Program-made: the position numbers and the translations under genes
Notes under the pieces: generated by a model
The model's database searches: none
Seen by the model: the letters and a program-made list of their open reading frames with translations, nothing else
What the model was told of the DNA's origin: nothing
Assembly: GCA_013398055.1 (NCBI GenBank)
Contig: VZRS01009497.1
Location: 176,078-240,077, forward strand
Direction: 5' to 3'
Origin: Ifrita kowaldi
Lineage: Eukaryota; Chordata; Aves; Passeriformes; Cinclosomatidae
DNA length: 64,000 nt
In this document: one piece after another, positions 60,019 to 64,000 of the stretch
How the letters are laid out: each line of letters begins with the position of its first letter
Numbering within the stretch: position 1 is the first letter of the stretch

Positions 60019-63000
60019 ATGGATGCATTGAATAAAGCAAACACAAGCTTTGCTCTCGACTTTTTCAAACAGCAATGCCAGGAAGACGGTGACAAGAATA
60101 TTTTGTTCTCTCCTTGGAGTATTTCATCTGCCCTGGCAACTGTTTATTTAGGAGCCAAAGGTAACACTGCAGATGAGATGGCAAAGGTGAGTCTGGGCTT
60201 CAAAAAGTAGCTGTCTGAAAGAGTTGATCTCTTGGAGTAATGTCCTCCATGCCAGAAATTTGCTGTGATGGAACAGAGCAAAGCCATATTATGTATAGAG
60301 TTTTGAGGACTCTCCCCTAAAGTTATTTTAAATTTTACACTTTGCTAAACATAAATCCACATCTGCAACATTAGAGGAAAACCATGTTGAGACTACAACC
60401 CTTTCTTTGGGGTATGTATTTTACAGGCAAAATTACTGACTGAAATTGTCAAGTCGCACTTGTTCAAAGCTCGTGGTGTCATCAGGGGACAGTGAGAACA
60501 GCCCCAACGTATGGTTACCAAATACCTAATGCAGGTACCTAGCTCCTGGTGTAGGAGGGGAGGCTCATGAGTTTGCATCTGCTAAGGCAGAAGTTGTCCC
60601 ACCTGCTAAGGCCGTGATTTAACTCCTGATTTACAGGACAAAAGAGACCCAGTAGGGTAAAAAAAGGTGTGATCTTCCCTAAGGATGAAGGGAAAACAAA
60701 ACAAAACAAAAGGCACAGCTCTTCTGAAAACTGTTCCAAGGATGGCTGCACCCCTTTGTAGCCTGGGTAAGGTGAACAAGCCCAGAGAAAGGGATTTAAG
60801 GAATGGAACTGCCTGCACAATTTTTCAGGCTTTCTGACACATAGCAGAGCTCCATTTAGACTTCTGCTTTGGTAGACTCCACCTAGAGGTAATTGGCTCT
60901 TTCCAGGTATTAACTGGTCATCCCAGAGCATAACTTAAAGCAGGCAGATTCCTCAACGAAGGTCAGGTATGTAAGAGTTTTGCCCTGCAGCCCTCAGCTT
61001 AGTTTGCACAAGCCATTTTGTACACATGGGCATCAGGATCTAACCAAAGATTTCATATTCAGTAAGGACTGGACACAAGAATAAAATCTGAGCTTGACTC
61101 TCCTCATTACCAGTCCTCATGACATCACTGAAAAATGTCACTGCAACAGCAAATTTTCTATTGTTGCATTTATTATTTCTTTTCCCACTACAGGTACTTC
61201 ACTTTAACAAAGCTGAAGGAGCCAAAAATGTCACCACAACCATAAGAATGCATGTCTACTCCAGAACAGAAGAGAGTCTTTCAAATCGACGTGCATGTTT
61301 CCAGAAGGTATCTCACCCAAGCTGGTGATCAAGCAATGGGCATGGTCACATCTTCTCCTGCTTGTTTTCCTTCCACATTTACATTCGCTTATGTTTGCCT
61401 TCCTCAGATTTAGTGTACACAATTAATTGGTGCAGCATCCTGTGATACCTTCACCTAATGCAACACTTGTTACATGCTTTGCCCTTTTACACAGAATTGC
61501 ACAATCTAACCTCAAATTTGCAAAATTTAACATTTGATGCCCAATCGATCTCTTGATCTTTTTCCTTTAGCTCTGAGGACAGATTTCTTTCTCAAACTAT
61601 TACTGTACAAAAGCTAGCACAGTTCTTACCTCAGAGACCTAATCCCAAGAAAAGAGCTGCTCTTCCACACATCTGATTACAGCATCAAGACAATGAATGT
61701 TTCAGAAATTAGTCTCCATTTCAATTGAGAGGCTGAGTCTCCATTTCAACTGTGTCGGGATTTCCCAGAACAGACCAGTTGCCCGCAATAAATCTTAGAG
61801 AAATGGGAATCATTACATTCCTGAGCTAAATCTTTGTCATACTGGCAGGGATCTTGTCCCAATGCATGCGTAATCTAACACAGCAGAAAAATACAGAAAA
61901 GCAAATGTAATCCCTCTAGTTGACAGTTTTCCTTGCTGACAATTCAAACATGGTGATGTCAAACTCTTCTTCCTGCTCTTTCCCATCATCCTTATTCTTT
62001 AGGGGGGTGAGCTGTTTCCCTGCAGTCTGCCCACAAAACCCCAACTGCCGCTAGTTTTGATGAATGGATCTGCATCCCACAGCCAAATCCCCTGGTGGGA
62101 AGATTTATTTTAGGGGTTATGTCAACATCTCATTTGCACTGCATGAACAGGAGAGGGATTGTTCCTCATGAGTAACACTTGCCCAAACTGTAAGAATTGC
62201 AGAGTGCTATGGGTAGCACTATGGGCAGTGCTATGGGTTCTAACACTTTGGAGATTTAAGGGTCTGTTCATGCCTCTGATTCTGATATAATGAGGAGATG
62301 AATACAGCACAGGTGCAGACTTTTAGTTTACTAATTCACAGCTTCTTCTTTGAGCTCATTGGAGAGTCTGAGCCCACATTCATTTAATCCTGTCACTTCA
62401 ATATAAAGAATTTACTGCAATTACTGAAACATTAAAAAAACCAAACCACAAAATACTAAGAGAGAGATTAAGAAATTCAGGGGTAAACCTTCCATGTAAC
62501 ACTTCAGACTTTCATAAATTGAGGGGGTGATAGAGCCAAATCTTCATGCATTGTGTAAGAATTGCTCTCTGAGTCTCATTTTCTGGATATCCAAAGTTTC
62601 ACAATCTCCACTTACAAACCCTTAAATATTTTTACATAGTTCAGGCTCTTAACACTTGCATTCCAAGACACCCACAGTGTCTATGCCACATCTGCAACGC
62701 CTAATACTTTAAAACTATTCTTTTAATAGATGTCCAGTTTAGAGTACCTCTTCTGTTGTCATATAGGTAACAGATCACCTGAAGAGAAATACTTTACTTG
62801 GATCTGTGTGAAGGAAAAAACCAGGATTTTTACACAACAGATGAATAATATCTTTTTTTCTTTTTCTCCAAGACAGAAATTGGCAAATCAGATAATATCC
62901 ATACTGGATTTAAAGCACTCAGCTTTGAAATCAACCAACCCACTAAAAATTACCTGCTTAAAAGTGTCAACCAGTTATATGGAGAAAAATCATTGCCTTT

Positions 63001-64000
63001 CAATAAGGTAAGACTTTTTTTCAGATTATGCAGTGTCATTTAATCTTCATGATCTACCAATGGCAACAGAAGCCATATACTTCTAAATATTTTCACTACA
63101 TTTGCAAATTATGTTATTATCCTTAACGTGAATATTTCTATGATACTTTTCCTTAGACTTTGGACACTAAAATTTTAGTTTTTTGGGATGTGTATCTAAT
63201 CTCAGAGTGATTTGTAGATGTAGTTAGATGAGAATGTTTAAATTGAGTGTTTCCACTAAAAAGGACTTTGTTCCTTTGAGAAAACACTGTGCTTGGGTCC
63301 ATGTAATTTTTACCTCTGGCTGTAGGAGTGCTCATATTGGCAGGCAACAAACCTAAGTCAGGTGTCTCCCTCGCACTGCAGGAATACTTACTGTTAGCCA
63401 AGAGATATTACAGCGCAGAGCCACAATCAGTCGACTTTGTGGGAGCAGCAGATGCAATCAGGAGAGACATCAATTCCAGTGTTGAACAACAGACTGAAGG
63501 TAAGTTCCAGCCTCTCCTCTCCAAACCAAAACCAAGCCATTTTAGTTTCTCTGTACCCAAGGGACCCATGGCAGGTAAACAATTCACCTCAGAAAGGTAA
63601 ATCAGACTTTTCCTAAATTACTCATCTACTGACAAGCTCTTACTAAAATTAGTGTCCTCCATCTCAGTGTGTGAGGAATATGGCTTATTCTTCTTTGTAA
63701 ATCAAGATTACCCCAGTAACTACATATTTGCGAATAATCTCAAGACAGATGGGTGCTATGGCAGCACTTAAAATTTCCCTGGTTTCTATGCCCAAAAACT
63801 GTGCCAGCACTTAGACTGAAACAGTGAAACTGCATAGATGTGTGAATGTCCCTCTGTTTTCTCTAGGTAAAATCCAAAATCTGCTGCCTCCTGGATCCAT
63901 AGATTCACTCACCAGGCTAGTCCTGATAAATGCACTCTACTTCAAAGGAAACTGGGCAACAAAGTTTGAAGCTGAAGCTACCAGGCAAAGGCCTTTCAGA
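60019..64000 (+). CDS. Clade B serpin, SERPINB10/SERPINB2-like, 3'-truncated by window edge
   Basis: Intracellular-type serpin. Coding exons: 60019-60186, 61194-61307, 62873-63007, 63382-63499, 63867 to the edge; about 223 residues so far, with phase pattern as in the ovalbumin genes. The first coding exon opens at 60015 after CACTTCAG, and the ATG is 4 bp in. N-terminus MDALNKANTSFALDFFKQQC, then NILFSPWSISSALATVYLGAKGNTADEMAKVLHFNKAEG. The second coding exon is 38 codons instead of 17, giving a long CD loop with an NVT sequon and a basic NRRACFQK end. Exon 3 (SVNQLYGEKSLPF) and exon 4 (KRYYSAEPQSVDF) are closest, from memory, to SERPINB2, while the start of exon 5 (GKIQNLLPPGSIDS, NALYFKGNW) resembles both SERPINB10 and SERPINB2. 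The chromatin protein MENT belongs to this group, but its CD-loop AT-hook (GRP core flanked by basic residues) is missing, so I do not call it MENT. The hinge and reactive centre lie outside the window. Confidence 0.85.

Noticed and set aside
60019..64000. Naming the fourth serpin MENT
   Set aside because: The CD-loop exon lacks the AT-hook core expected of MENT, and other exons look closer to SERPINB2 or SERPINB10; the C-terminal half is not in the window.

Overview
The window is a piece of a bird genome covering the ovalbumin serpin cluster. It holds three complete ovalbumin-family genes and the first two thirds of a fourth clade B serpin, all on the + strand. In order they are OVALX/SERPINB14C (leader exon 3621, coding 4681-10300), OVALY/SERPINB14B (leader 21628, coding 23270-27825), OVAL/SERPINB14 (leader 42204, coding 43702-48664), and a SERPINB10/SERPINB2-type serpin that starts at 60019 and runs off the right edge. 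I built each gene exon by exon from splice sites and frame. The three ovalbumin-family genes share one layout: a short non-coding leader exon, then coding exons of 168, 51 (63 in OVALX), 129, 118, 143, 156 and about 400 nt. The deduced proteins are 392, 388 and 386 residues. CR1 LINE fragments on both strands and a solo LTR fit an avian genome. The sequence is not chicken; I cannot name the species.

The regulatory DNA is readable. OVAL has a TATA box, a COUP-TF-type element at about -86 to -72, and a leader exon that matches the chicken ovalbumin promoter as I remember it. The X and Y promoters align to it, but their COUP-type site has decayed. A block corresponding in position to the chicken steroid-dependent regulatory element (about -0.9 kb) is present upstream of all three genes. 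A second, more distal block is also shared by all three, and about 95 bp of it is almost unchanged between OVALY and OVAL.

Layout: 1-3600 OVALX upstream; 3621-11540 OVALX; 11355-15164 a near-identical duplicated segment around an 840-base N gap, with CR1 copies; 15165-21600 OVALY upstream with an antisense CR1 and the shared distal block; 20670-21503 a suspicious copy of OVALY intron 1; 21628-28530 OVALY; 28531-36400 intergenic DNA with weak LTR-like pieces and a CR1 fragment; 36400-42200 OVAL upstream with nested antisense CR1s and a 1.9-kb repeat across a single N; 42204-49360 OVAL; 49383-50105 a sense CR1; about 51330-52385 a probable relic of a further ovalbumin-like gene; 55605-56150 an antisense CR1; 60019-64000 the fourth serpin.

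The most useful observations are: (1) sharply bounded gene-conversion tracts between OVALX and OVALY that spare the reactive-centre loop; (2) a probable fourth, decayed ovalbumin copy between OVAL and the next serpin; (3) shared upstream regulatory blocks kept across three paralogues; (4) three duplicated blocks next to N characters, best read as unmerged haplotype or contig overlaps that inflate the locus by about 5 kb and create a false second OVAL promoter; (5) two otherwise different CR1 copies that share 139 identical bases. I found no RNA gene, CRISPR array or new enzymatic system.
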